A stretch of DNA of 64,000 nt, taken from the NCBI RefSeq assembly GCF_027213645.1, contig NZ_JAPWGL010000004.1, forward strand, positions 62,001-126,000. Direction: 5' to 3'. Below are positions 8,958 through 18,068 of the stretch, piece by piece. The stretch comes from Pedobacter rhodius (lineage in GTDB: Bacteria > Bacteroidota > Bacteroidia > Sphingobacteriales > Sphingobacteriaceae). Position numbers and translations under genes: made by a program. A model generated the notes under the pieces. It ran no database searches and had not been told where the DNA came from. It saw only the letters and a list, made by a program, of their open reading frames with translations. The number at the start of each line of letters is the position of its first letter. Position 1 is the first letter of the stretch.

Positions 8958-9815
8958 ATGAAAAAATACTTTTCACTCGTATTATTCGCACATTCTATAT
9001 TCGCCTTGCCTTTCGCTATGATTGGCTTTTTCCTGGGTGTTACCACAACCGACAGCCCTTTCAGGTGGGAAAAATTAATTCTGGTTTTGCTTTGTATGGT
9101 TTTTGCAAGAAATTCGGCAATGGCCTTTAACCGTTATCTGGATAGAAATATTGATGCAAAAAACCCCCGTACCAAAATGCGTGATATTCCGGCAGGGAAA
9201 GTTTCAGCTAACGAGGCTTTGATTTTTGTAATCGCAAATTGTTTGCTATTTGCCATTACAACTTATTTCATTAATCCGCTTTGTTTCTATTTATCGCCGG
9301 TCGCTTTATTTGTTGTATTGTTTTACAGCTACACGAAAAGATTTACCGCGCTTTGCCACCTGGTTTTGGGCTTAGGTTTATCGTTAGCGCCAATTGGTGC
9401 CTATATTGCCGTTACCGGTCATTTTGCGTTGGTTCCCGTTTTGTATTCTTTTGCCGTGCTGTTTTGGGTAAGTGGCTTCGATATTATTTATGCTTTACAG
9501 GATGAAGATTTCGACCGCGAAGAAAATCTGCACTCTATCCCTTCGGCGCTTGGCATAAAAAATGCCTTAAACGTATCGGTTTTATTGCACATACTTTCGG
9601 CAGCCTGCGTAATTCTACCTGTATTCTTCACCGAATTCAGCTGGGTTTATTATGTAGGAATTGTATTTTTCTGCTCCATGCTGATATATCAACACTTACT
9701 CGTAAAACCAAACGACATCAGCAAAGTAAACAGGGCTTTTCAAACTTTAAATGGATATGCATCGGTTGTTTTTGCACTTTGCTTTTTGATTGATGCGTAT
9801 ATAAGAACGAAATAA
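8958..9815 (+). CDS. UbiA-family polyprenyltransferase
   Basis: A 285-residue integral membrane prenyltransferase with about eight hydrophobic segments. Both aspartate-rich metal and diphosphate motifs are present: NRYLDRNID with the following NPRTKMRDIPAG (about residues 53-76), and LQDEDFDREEN (about 180-190). This type is usually annotated as putative 4-hydroxybenzoate polyprenyltransferase. In menaquinone-only bacteria it most likely prenylates a menaquinone precursor (MqnP-like), which fits its location near ubiE; that role is inference. It follows engB by 36 bases. Confidence 0.85.
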   Translation: MKKYFSLVLFAHSIFALPFAMIGFFLGVTTTDSPFRWEKLILVLLCMVFARNSAMAFNRYLDRNIDAKNPRTKMRDIPAGKVSANEALIFVIANCLLFAITTYFINPLCFYLSPVALFVVLFYSYTKRFTALCHLVLGLGLSLAPIGAYIAVTGHFALVPVLYSFAVLFWVSGFDIIYALQDEDFDREENLHSIPSALGIKNALNVSVLLHILSAACVILPVFFTEFSWVYYVGIVFFCSMLIYQHLLVKPNDISKVNRAFQTLNGYASVVFALCFLIDAYIRTK

Positions 9816-9900
9816 TAGAATGAATGAGTTTTGAATGATTGAGTTTTGGCGATGGGCCAACCCGCCCCTGTCATTCAAGCATTATCCAATTGAATAGAAT

Positions 9901-11607
9901 ATGATTATTAATAAAAAACCAAGAACATATATACCAGAGGACTTAAGTATTACCTGGGAAAGTTTAGCACCACTTTTTACTGAATTACAAAACCGTGAAA
10001 TTACAAGTGCTGGAGCATTAGAGAAATGGCTTAAAGATCGTTCCGAATTAGAAGCAGCCCTGGAAGAAGATTTTGCATGGCGATATATCAGAATGAGCTG
10101 TGATACGGCTAACGAAGAATTAGTTAAAAATTTCCAGTATTTCGCTACCGAGATTGAGCCGAAAATTTCACCTTTATCGAATGCGTTAAACAAGAAGTTT
10201 GTGGAAAGCCCTTTTATGGACGCTTTAGACAAGGAAAAGTATTTTGTTTACAGCCGGGCGATTAAAAAAGCCTTAGAATTATATCGCGAAGAAAATATCG
10301 AGCTTTTTACTGAATTACAAGTTAAGCAACAGAAGTATCAGGGCATAACCGGCGCTATGAGTGTTGAAATTAACGGTCAGGAATACACTTTGGAGCAAGC
10401 CTCCATTTTTGTAAAAGATTTAAATCGCGAAGTGCGTGAAAATGCCTGGAAAACTATTCAGCAAAGAAGGCTTATCGATAAAGATGATTTAAACATTCTG
10501 TTTGATGAGTTGATAAAATTGAGAAATCAGGTTGCCTTGAATGCAGGTTTCGAAAACTATCGCGATTACATGTTTCAGGCTTTAGGCCGTTTTGATTATA
10601 CACCGCAGGATTGTTATGATTTCGCTAATGCGATTGAAAAGGAAATTGTACCGATTTTAAAAGAACAAGCTGAAAAACGCCGTGAGGCTTTAGGCTTAGA
10701 TATTTTAAAACCTTGGGATTTGGAAGTGAGCGTAAGTGGCAAACCGGCTTTGAAACCATTTAATAACGGCGAAGAACTGATTGATAAAAGTATTGCCTGC
10801 TTCAATGCCATTGATGCGACACTTGGCGAGAAACTGGCAACCATGAAAGCCAACAACCTTTTCGATGTAGAAAGCAGAAAAGGCAAAGCACCGGGAGGCT
10901 ACAATTATCCGCTGGCAGAAACCGGCGCACCTTTTATATTTATGAATTCGGCAAATTCCCTTCGCGATTTAACTACAATGGTTCATGAAGGTGGACATGC
11001 AATACATACTTTCTTAACGGCAAATTTAGAATTAAACGATTTTAAACATTGCCCTTCAGAAGTCGCTGAATTGGCTTCGATGAGCATGGAATTAATTTCG
11101 ATGGATAATTGGGCTATTTATTTCGACAATGAAGAAGATTTGATTCGTGCGAAAAAAGAGCAATTGGCGGATGTTTTGAAAACTTTACCATGGGTGGCGG
11201 TTATCGACCAGTTTCAACACTGGATTTACACCAATCCAAATCATACCGCGGCCGACAGAGAAGAAACTTTCAAACAAATCTACAACCGTTTTGGTGCAGG
11301 CTTTGCCGATTGGACAGATTTGGAACAACAGTTTGGCAATGTTTGGCAAAAACAACTTCATTTATTCGAAGTTCCTTTCTACTATATCGAATATGCAATT
11401 GCTCAGCTAGGCGCCATTGCAGTTTGGAAAAACTATAAAGAAAATCCTAAAAAAGCTTTAGAACAATATTTAGCCGCACTCGCTTTGGGTTACACAAAAC
11501 CAATGAACGAGATTTACGAAACGGCAGGAATCAAATTCGATTTCAGTGCAGAGTATGTTAAGGAATTAGCGGCTTTTGTAAAAGAAGAATTAGAGAAATT
11601 GGGATAG
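9901..11607 (+). CDS. M3 family oligoendopeptidase
   Basis: A 568-residue zinc metallopeptidase of family M3 (oligoendopeptidase F type). The zinc motif HEGGH is at residues 362-366, and the downstream glutamate ligand lies in SEVAELAS (387-393). There is no signal peptide, so it is a cytosolic peptide-degrading enzyme. The start ATG at 9901 follows a short repeat-rich spacer (duplicated GAATGANTGAGTTTTG words, 9818-9850). The stop codon TAG shares its last base with the first unit of the heptamer array that follows; a strong terminator lies about 95 bases downstream. Confidence 0.94.
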   Translation: MIINKKPRTYIPEDLSITWESLAPLFTELQNREITSAGALEKWLKDRSELEAALEEDFAWRYIRMSCDTANEELVKNFQYFATEIEPKISPLSNALNKKFVESPFMDALDKEKYFVYSRAIKKALELYREENIELFTELQVKQQKYQGITGAMSVEINGQEYTLEQASIFVKDLNREVRENAWKTIQQRRLIDKDDLNILFDELIKLRNQVALNAGFENYRDYMFQALGRFDYTPQDCYDFANAIEKEIVPILKEQAEKRREALGLDILKPWDLEVSVSGKPALKPFNNGEELIDKSIACFNAIDATLGEKLATMKANNLFDVESRKGKAPGGYNYPLAETGAPFIFMNSANSLRDLTTMVHEGGHAIHTFLTANLELNDFKHCPSEVAELASMSMELISMDNWAIYFDNEEDLIRAKKEQLADVLKTLPWVAVIDQFQHWIYTNPNHTAADREETFKQIYNRFGAGFADWTDLEQQFGNVWQKQLHLFEVPFYYIEYAIAQLGAIAVWKNYKENPKKALEQYLAALALGYTKPMNEIYETAGIKFDFSAEYVKELAAFVKEELEKLG

Positions 11608-11672
11608 GTTTAGGGTTTAGGGTTTAGGGTTTAGGGTTTAGGGTTTAGGGTTTAGGGTTTAGGGTTTAGGGT
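11607..11672. repeat. Telomere-like (GGTTTAG)9 tandem array
   Basis: Nine exact consecutive copies of the heptamer GGTTTAG plus GGT. The first base is the last base of the M3 peptidase stop codon. The unit is a rotation of the plant telomere repeat, but this is an internal locus before an ordinary terminator. Such perfect short tandems usually vary in copy number by slippage. Confidence 0.95.
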
Positions 11673-11703
11673 CAATTCTAAAAGTATAGATTTGTTTTGA
11701 AAA

Positions 11704-11736
11704 AAGTCGCAATATAACGTTGCGACTTTTTTTTAT
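11704..11736 (+). terminator. Intrinsic terminator after the M3 peptidase
   Basis: A ten-base stem (AAAGTCGCAA / TTGCGACTTT) with a seven-base loop runs straight into a T tract (11728-11734). Confidence 0.85.
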
Positions 11737-11885
11737 TTGATTACCGCAAGCACTACAAATTTGTAAAATTTTGTTAATTAAGTTAAACAATGTTAAAACG
11801 CTCTGCCTGATAAACCTAATCATTTAGTTTCGTGATGTCATTCCTCCGGATAAGGAAATACTAATCATCAGTCTATCAAATTAAC

Positions 11886-14324
11886 ATGAAACAAAGCTCT
11901 ACGTTTTTCTCATTCCTATTTATTTTTTTCTTATCACAAGCGAAAGCTCAAATTACAAATGGTAAAATTTCAGGTTTGTTAATTGATGAAAAAGAAAAAC
12001 CCCTTTCAGGTACAATTGTATTAAAGAATTTGGCCGACACGATGTTTGTCAAAAGCATTTCAACAAATGATAAAGGCCAATTCAGTTTTCAAAATTTACC
12101 TTATGGCAAATTCTCCCTCAGTATAAATGCTGTTGGTTCCAAAACCATTAATGAAAAAATAGAGATTACACCAAATAAGTTATTTATTGATAAGACCTTT
12201 AAATTGATTGCTGAATCAAATGATTTAGGCAGTATAAATATCTCGGGGAAAAAGCCATTAATCGAAAGATTCAGCGATAAAACCGTAATGAATGTGGAGA
12301 ACAGTTTAGTTGCCACGGGAAATACCGCACTCGAAGTACTGGCTAAAATGCCTGGCGTTTCGGTAAATCAGGATGGCATTATCAGCGTCAAGGGAAAATC
12401 GGGTGTTAATATTTTAATCGATGGAAAATCTGTTTTTCTTTCAAGTGAACAACTTGCAACCAGGCTAAAATCGATAAACAGCAACGAACTTAAATCTATC
12501 GAACTGATTACCAATCCATCTGCGAAATATGATGCCGAAGGCAATGCTGGCATAATTAACGTCAAACTGAAAAAAAACTCAGTTTTCGGCGCCAATGGTA
12601 ATGTTGATTTGGGGTTTGGCTACGGAAAAAACCCTAAAAGCGATGCGGGCATTTCACTCAATCATAGAAATAAGAACCTCAACATTTTCGGGAACTTCGC
12701 AAGTAACAACAATAAATATCAGGAAGATTTAAACATCAACAGGATCACAAATGACGGCTTTTCTGATACTTATTTTCACCAATACAATACCCAAATTCGT
12801 TCCTCCCACAACAATAATTATAAATTAGGCTTAGATTATTTCTTAAATGAAAAAAATACAATTGGCTTTCTAACTACAGGATATTTCAATAACGGCCACG
12901 ACAGCTCGAATGGAATAACGGATATAGGAAAAAGTTTTACCAAAATAGATTCTTCAATTGTTGCAGATAATCCATCAACAAATAAATATCGAAATCAAGC
13001 TTATAACCTTAATTACAAATCGGTTATTGACACACTTGGTCAGGAATTTTCCGTTGATTTGGATTACGCAAAATACCGCAGTGAAGAATACACAGTTTAT
13101 AACAACTATTTTTCTGATGCGAATGGTTATCAATATAAATCTCCTTTAACTTTCAGAAATTTAACGCCATCAGTTATAAAAATAAAGGCTGTGAAGATTG
13201 ATTATTCGCTACCGCTAAATCCTAAAACTAAGTTTGATTTTGGCCTGAAAAGCAGCTGGGTAAGTACCGATAATGATTTCAGATTCGAAAATCTGGTCGC
13301 TTCGCAGTGGCGAAATGATGTAACAAGAAGCAATCGTTTCGTATACGATGAGAATATAAATGCAGCTTACGTAAATTTTAAACACGATTTTAAATCAACA
13401 AGTGTTGAAGTTGGATTGAGAACTGAACAAACCAACTCAAAGGGAAATTCTGTTAGCGAGCAAAAAGTTGTTGAAAGAAGTTACTTCGACTTTTTCCCGA
13501 GTTTTTCTGTTAATCAAACGTTATCAGAAAATAATCAATTAGGTTTTTCTTACAGCAGGCGAATAGACCGGCCGGATTATAAATCGCTAAATCCATTTGT
13601 TTATTTTGTCGATTTGTATACTTTTAGCCAGGGAAATCCATTTCTAAATCCACAATACACCAACGCTTTTACATTTTCTTACAATTATAAAGATGCACTT
13701 AATATTTCATTAGGTTACAGCATTACTAATAACCTGATTATTGACGTGCTACTTCCTGATGATGTTAAAAAGACCTTATTTCAAACGGTTCAGAATTTAG
13801 ATAAACAGTTCTCTTACGATTTAACGGTTGGTTACCCAACAAACATAACCAAATACTGGAGCATGGATAATACCATTACCAGTACATATAATCAAATAAA
13901 ATCGGCGAATTTAGGCGGAGTAGATTACGATAGAAAAAAAGTAAATTTTACATTGAACAGCAGTCATAACTTTGCTATTTCGCCATCAACAACTGCAGAA
14001 CTTTCAGGAGAATTTGTGTCTGCCCAAATTTACGGAACTTACGCCATCAAACCCTATTACGGAATTGATTTTGGCTTAAAAAAATCATTTATTGATAAAA
14101 GACTGAATTTAAAATTTGCGATAAACGACATTCTAAATAGTAGAAAAGCGAGGATAGGCAGTGCCCTATCAACATTAAATTATAGCCTTAGTCAAAAACA
14201 AGAAAGCCAGATTTTCAGGGTTAGCCTAAATTACAGTTTCGGCAGCAATACGGTTAAAGCCACAAGAGATCGAAAAACGAGCGTTACCGATGAAGAAGGC
14301 AGGATAAAACAGGAGAATAAATGA
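11886..14324 (+). CDS. Outer-membrane beta-barrel family protein (TonB-receptor-like)
   Basis: An 812-residue exported protein: a signal peptide (cleavage after QAKAQ, about residue 22), a carboxypeptidase-regulatory-like domain (about 25-105), a plug-like domain (about 120-215, with VLAKMPGVSVNQDGI), then a long barrel region with alternating aromatic strands of the OMP_b-brl_3 type. It lacks the SusC C-terminal features and has no SusD partner, so it is not a PUL receptor. The substrate is unknown. The tail KATRDRKTSVTDEEG is charged and may be disordered. It is monocistronic; no exact TAnnTTTG was found upstream. Confidence 0.85.
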   Translation: MKQSSTFFSFLFIFFLSQAKAQITNGKISGLLIDEKEKPLSGTIVLKNLADTMFVKSISTNDKGQFSFQNLPYGKFSLSINAVGSKTINEKIEITPNKLFIDKTFKLIAESNDLGSINISGKKPLIERFSDKTVMNVENSLVATGNTALEVLAKMPGVSVNQDGIISVKGKSGVNILIDGKSVFLSSEQLATRLKSINSNELKSIELITNPSAKYDAEGNAGIINVKLKKNSVFGANGNVDLGFGYGKNPKSDAGISLNHRNKNLNIFGNFASNNNKYQEDLNINRITNDGFSDTYFHQYNTQIRSSHNNNYKLGLDYFLNEKNTIGFLTTGYFNNGHDSSNGITDIGKSFTKIDSSIVADNPSTNKYRNQAYNLNYKSVIDTLGQEFSVDLDYAKYRSEEYTVYNNYFSDANGYQYKSPLTFRNLTPSVIKIKAVKIDYSLPLNPKTKFDFGLKSSWVSTDNDFRFENLVASQWRNDVTRSNRFVYDENINAAYVNFKHDFKSTSVEVGLRTEQTNSKGNSVSEQKVVERSYFDFFPSFSVNQTLSENNQLGFSYSRRIDRPDYKSLNPFVYFVDLYTFSQGNPFLNPQYTNAFTFSYNYKDALNISLGYSITNNLIIDVLLPDDVKKTLFQTVQNLDKQFSYDLTVGYPTNITKYWSMDNTITSTYNQIKSANLGGVDYDRKKVNFTLNSSHNFAISPSTTAELSGEFVSAQIYGTYAIKPYYGIDFGLKKSFIDKRLNLKFAINDILNSRKARIGSALSTLNYSLSQKQESQIFRVSLNYSFGSNTVKATRDRKTSVTDEEGRIKQENK

Positions 14325-14380
14325 CAGTTCAGTTTCCGAAAACCTCGCTGATTAACGCAGAGCCTAACACTTAAAAAATG

Positions 14381-15604
14381 TTAAGCACCTTCCTCATCTT
14401 TTTTCCTCGTTTTCATAATCAAAAACATTACAAATACGGAAAGAATAATCATAACCAGGTAGCTAAAACTCAAATTTCTTTCATCTTTTGCCGGAAACAA
14501 ATTCACAACACCATAACTTAAAAAGGAAACAATCACATAGGTAATCCCTCCGGTTAATCCTCCGGCGATACCTGCATTTTTTGGGAATTTACTCAAACAA
14601 AAAGTGAAGTAATTATTAAATGTATAGCCAGCTCCGATGTGAATAATAAAGGCAAAGCATACTAATGAATATAAATTAGATACAAAATTCAGGCTAACCA
14701 TCATTAAAACAACGAAAACGACTTGCAGCAATGCGTTAATCAGCAATCGGCTAAAAAATGGCTTGTTGATGGTTGCTTTACCAATAAAGCCGCCAACCAT
14801 CCAGGCGAAGCCTAAAACCAATGAGCAGTAACCGGCAATTACCGGTGAATATTTCAAGCCATGTTCGATAATGAATGGTCCTGTCATATTGTAAACCATT
14901 ACCATGCAGTATGCCAAACCCAACATCACGATACCCAAAGTAAAATTTGTGGTTTTAATCATGTCGATATAAATATTGATTATTTTCTTCAATTGAAAAT
15001 CGGTAAAATGTTTTAGCGTTTCTCCGCTAAGTAAAAACTCTAGCACAGCAAAAACCGCCGCAAAACCTGCAAGAAAATAAAAGTTAGATTCCCATCCGAA
15101 AACAGTTTGTAAATAGCCGCCAACAAAAGGAGCAATAATCGGCCCTGTAGACCAGATAATAGAAAATAAACTGAGGTAATGTTTAAGTTTATCGCCCGTA
15201 AATAAATCCACAAAGTAGGCTCGTTTTGCCACGACAATTGCCCCTACTGACAGGCCATGGATAACTCTCATTAAATAAATCAGATATATATTATGAGTAA
15301 CGGCAATCACAATGCTGGCCACAGCAAATACCAATAAACTATATAAACAGATTTTGTATCGGCCGAAACTATCCAGCAAGCTACCAACAAATAATTGTGC
15401 TATACCATAGCTGATTAGAAAAATGCTTAAGGTAAGCTGAACCTGAACACTGCTGATATTCATTTCCCCGGCCATAGTTGGTAAAGAAGGAATATAGATA
15501 TCGGTAGCAAAACCGGAAAGCGGAATCAATGCAAATGCCAAAATAGTTGCAAGGCCTTTATTTTTTTCTTTGATGTATGATTGTTGTATGGAAGAAGATG
15601 TCAT
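14381..15604 (-). CDS. MFS transporter, Bcr/CflA drug-efflux type
   Basis: A 407-residue transporter with about twelve hydrophobic segments. Near the N-terminus IPLSGFATDIYIPSLP matches the Bcr/CflA signature, and the motif-A-like segment GSLLDSFGRYKICL follows segment 2. The predicted role is proton-driven export of drugs or small metabolites at the inner membrane; the substrate is unknown. It converges with the upstream barrel gene and has its own -7 box at 15646-15653. The charged end (KTRKKDEEG) is cytoplasmic. Confidence 0.88.
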   Translation of the reverse strand: MTSSSIQQSYIKEKNKGLATILAFALIPLSGFATDIYIPSLPTMAGEMNISSVQVQLTLSIFLISYGIAQLFVGSLLDSFGRYKICLYSLLVFAVASIVIAVTHNIYLIYLMRVIHGLSVGAIVVAKRAYFVDLFTGDKLKHYLSLFSIIWSTGPIIAPFVGGYLQTVFGWESNFYFLAGFAAVFAVLEFLLSGETLKHFTDFQLKKIINIYIDMIKTTNFTLGIVMLGLAYCMVMVYNMTGPFIIEHGLKYSPVIAGYCSLVLGFAWMVGGFIGKATINKPFFSRLLINALLQVVFVVLMMVSLNFVSNLYSLVCFAFIIHIGAGYTFNNYFTFCLSKFPKNAGIAGGLTGGITYVIVSFLSYGVVNLFPAKDERNLSFSYLVMIILSVFVMFLIMKTRKKDEEGA

Positions 15605-15645
15605 TTGAATTAAAAATAGGTACCAAGCCGATTTATTATGAGCGG

Positions 15646-15653
15646 CAAAAGTA
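15646..15653 (-). promoter_or_regulatory. -7 element TACTTTTG for the MFS gene
   Basis: Minus-strand TACTTTTG, about 41 bases before the ATG at 15604. Confidence 0.55.
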
Positions 15654-15869
15654 GCATTTTACCCTATAGTAGATACGTCATTTGTTAAATAAACACAACC
15701 AGATTACAATCATGACAGTATTTTACGTTCAGTTCAGATTTATATTTGAAATTTAAGTCAATCTACTTTATTTGCCTTTAAAACCGTGGCGCTATGAAAT
15801 TTATATCCTGCTTTAAGCGTTTTTAACTGATATTTTTTTAAGTTTGAAGAATACAACAAACCAAAACAG

Positions 15870-17819
15870 ATGTTCGAAAAGCTATTCAGAAAGAAATCTA
15901 TTTCCAAGATACTACAAGATGCGGCAAAAGGCTATGGCGACCATGAAAGTTCTTTACATAAAACACTTGGTGTCCGTGATTTAACCGCATTCGGTATCGC
16001 AGCAATCATCGGTGCGGGTATTTTCAGTACCATTGGAAAAGCCAGTGCAGATGGCGGTCCGGCTGTAATTTTCCTATTTATTTTCACAGCCATTGCCTGT
16101 AGCTTTGCTGCTTTTGCTTATGCAGAATTTGCCTCTATGGTACCGGTTTCTGGTAGCGCTTATACTTATTCTTATGTTGCTTTTGGCGAATTAGTTGCTT
16201 GGATTATCGGCTGGTCGCTGATTATGGAGTATGCCATCGGGAACATCACCGTCGCGATTTCATGGTCTGATTACTTTACGGGTCTGCTGTCCTCTATTCG
16301 AATACCGGCTTTAGGTATCGATGGAATTAACATTCCTGATTGGGCTACAATGGATTACCTGACAGCTTTTAACGGACATAAACATGCCGAAGCACTTTTA
16401 GCTGCCGGCAAAAACATCGGTGGACTTGATGCTGCAACTGCGGTAGCGAACAATGCATGGTTAACCGCACCGCAAATCGGAAGTTTTCACCTGGTTGCAG
16501 ATTTACCTGCTTTGGGCATAATCATTTTTATTACGGCTTTGGTTTACCGTGGCATGAAAGAAAGCCGAAACGCAAGTAACGCAATGGTAGTTGTTAAACT
16601 GGCTGTAATCCTTTTGGTTTTGTCAGTCGGAATATTTTATATTGATACAAAAAACTGGAATCCTTTTGCGCCTAACGGTGTTTCAGGTGTTTTAAAAGGT
16701 GTTTCAGCAGTGTTTTTTGCATACATTGGTTTTGATGCCATTTCTACCACTGCCGAAGAATGTAAAAACCCGCAACGCGATTTACCCCGTGGGATGATGT
16801 GGGCAATTATTATTTGTACAATTTTATATGTTGCAATCGCCCTGGTTTTAACAGGGATTGTGAAATCAGATACACTTGCCGTTGGCGATCCTCTGGCATT
16901 TGTTTTCGACCAGATTGATTTAAAATTGATGAGCGGCATTATCGCTGTCAGCGCGGTATTTGCAATGGCCAGCGTACTTTTGGTTTTCCAGATGGGGCAG
17001 CCACGTATCTGGATGAGCATGAGCCGCGATGGGTTGCTACCGAAATCGTTTTCTAAAATTCACCCGAAATATAAAACGCCATCTTTCGCAACCATTGTTG
17101 TAGGTTTTGTTGTGGCGGTTCCCTCTTTGTTTATGAATTTAACCATTGTAACCGACTTATGTTCAATAGGTACTTTATTTGCCTTCGTATTGGTTTGTGC
17201 AGGTGTTTTGGTTTTACAAAACAGGCCTGATGTACAGCGTGGAAAATTTAAAATTCCTTATGTAAACAGTAAATACATCATTCCGCTCGTTTTCATCGCA
17301 GCAATTGTTTTTGCCTTTACAAACTATAATAAAGAAACAAAGGCCTTTATTTTTAATACGCCAAAAACAATAGAAACAGTAACTTTTGTAACTTCATTAA
17401 ATGGCGATGAACTAAAAATAGTTAAACAGGAAATTGTTAAAAATGCAGCACCGCAAATTATTCTGACAGAAAAAGTTGATGCAGAATCTTATTTAAGTAA
17501 TCTGCCCGCCGACAAATACGAACAGTTTATTTCTTCTTCGCAAATTCCTGTAGAAAAGAAATATGAAAGTGGCTGGGGCTTATTCAAACACAAAATACCA
17601 ATGTGGATTTTCCTGATTATTTGCGTGTTTATTACCTATTTCAGTATCACTAAAAATTTATCTCTGATTCCGGTTTTGGGTTTAATCAGCTGTCTTTACA
17701 TGATGTGTGAATTAGGCATATCAAACTGGATTGGATTTAGTATCTGGTTGGTTATAGGCTTGGTTGTTTACTTTGCTTATGGTTTTAAGCATAGTAAATT
17801 AGGACAGCAGCAAGTATAA
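15870..17819 (+). CDS. APC-superfamily amino-acid permease with extra loop
   Basis: A 649-residue inner-membrane permease. The opening GIAAIIGAGIFSTIG (about residues 42-56) is the conserved helix-1 motif of amino acid/polyamine/cation transporters, and the later FFAYIGFDAISTTAEE motif is typical of the cationic amino-acid transporter group. It is longer than the usual 450-500 residues because of a polar insertion at about 490-570 (between TNYNKETKAF and HKIPMWIF) and another segment at about 150-205. Both lie between membrane segments. The substrate is likely an amino acid but is not determined. Confidence 0.88.
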   Translation: MFEKLFRKKSISKILQDAAKGYGDHESSLHKTLGVRDLTAFGIAAIIGAGIFSTIGKASADGGPAVIFLFIFTAIACSFAAFAYAEFASMVPVSGSAYTYSYVAFGELVAWIIGWSLIMEYAIGNITVAISWSDYFTGLLSSIRIPALGIDGINIPDWATMDYLTAFNGHKHAEALLAAGKNIGGLDAATAVANNAWLTAPQIGSFHLVADLPALGIIIFITALVYRGMKESRNASNAMVVVKLAVILLVLSVGIFYIDTKNWNPFAPNGVSGVLKGVSAVFFAYIGFDAISTTAEECKNPQRDLPRGMMWAIIICTILYVAIALVLTGIVKSDTLAVGDPLAFVFDQIDLKLMSGIIAVSAVFAMASVLLVFQMGQPRIWMSMSRDGLLPKSFSKIHPKYKTPSFATIVVGFVVAVPSLFMNLTIVTDLCSIGTLFAFVLVCAGVLVLQNRPDVQRGKFKIPYVNSKYIIPLVFIAAIVFAFTNYNKETKAFIFNTPKTIETVTFVTSLNGDELKIVKQEIVKNAAPQIILTEKVDAESYLSNLPADKYEQFISSSQIPVEKKYESGWGLFKHKIPMWIFLIICVFITYFSITKNLSLIPVLGLISCLYMMCELGISNWIGFSIWLVIGLVVYFAYGFKHSKLGQQQV

Positions 17820-17909
17820 TTTTTCGGTCGGTGAGACACCAACCGATAGATAAATAACAATGCCTCTTTCTTTATTCGAATGAGGGATTTTAGTTTTAGA
17901 ATATCTTGA

Positions 17910-18065
17910 CTAATCCTTTTTCTTTACAAAGGCCATAACAGTTATCAGAATCAGTCCTGCAAATGAAGCAATCATATATTTATCTTCATTAGGCCAGTGC
18001 AGCACTTTAGCAGCCGGACCAATAAGAAAAAGGCAAATCGCCAGTATCAAAAGAAGTTTTCTCAT
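17910..18065 (-). CDS. 51-residue membrane protein with KVLHWP motif
   Basis: A small gene three bases downstream of kup on the same strand. It starts MRKLLLILAICLF, has two hydrophobic helices (about 3-18 and 31-46), and joins them with AAKVLHWPNEDKY. The KxLHWP motif resembles the membrane hairpin of GldL, the proton-channel subunit of type IX secretion, but the protein ends in KKKD right after helix 2, so it would be only the hairpin. It is probably cotranscribed with kup. Function unknown; being a relative of GldL is inference from the motif. Confidence 0.65.
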   Translation of the reverse strand: MRKLLLILAICLFLIGPAAKVLHWPNEDKYMIASFAGLILITVMAFVKKKD

Positions 18066-18068
18066 CGA

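Noticed and set aside
11607..11672. Chromosome end / telomere
   Set aside because: The unit equals plant telomere repeat but the locus is internal, between a stop codon and a terminator, with normal genes on both sides.
17820..17846. Terminator after the amino-acid permease
   Set aside because: A hairpin (TCGGTCGGTG / CACCAACCGA) exists but has a mismatch and no T tract on either strand, so it is not claimed.
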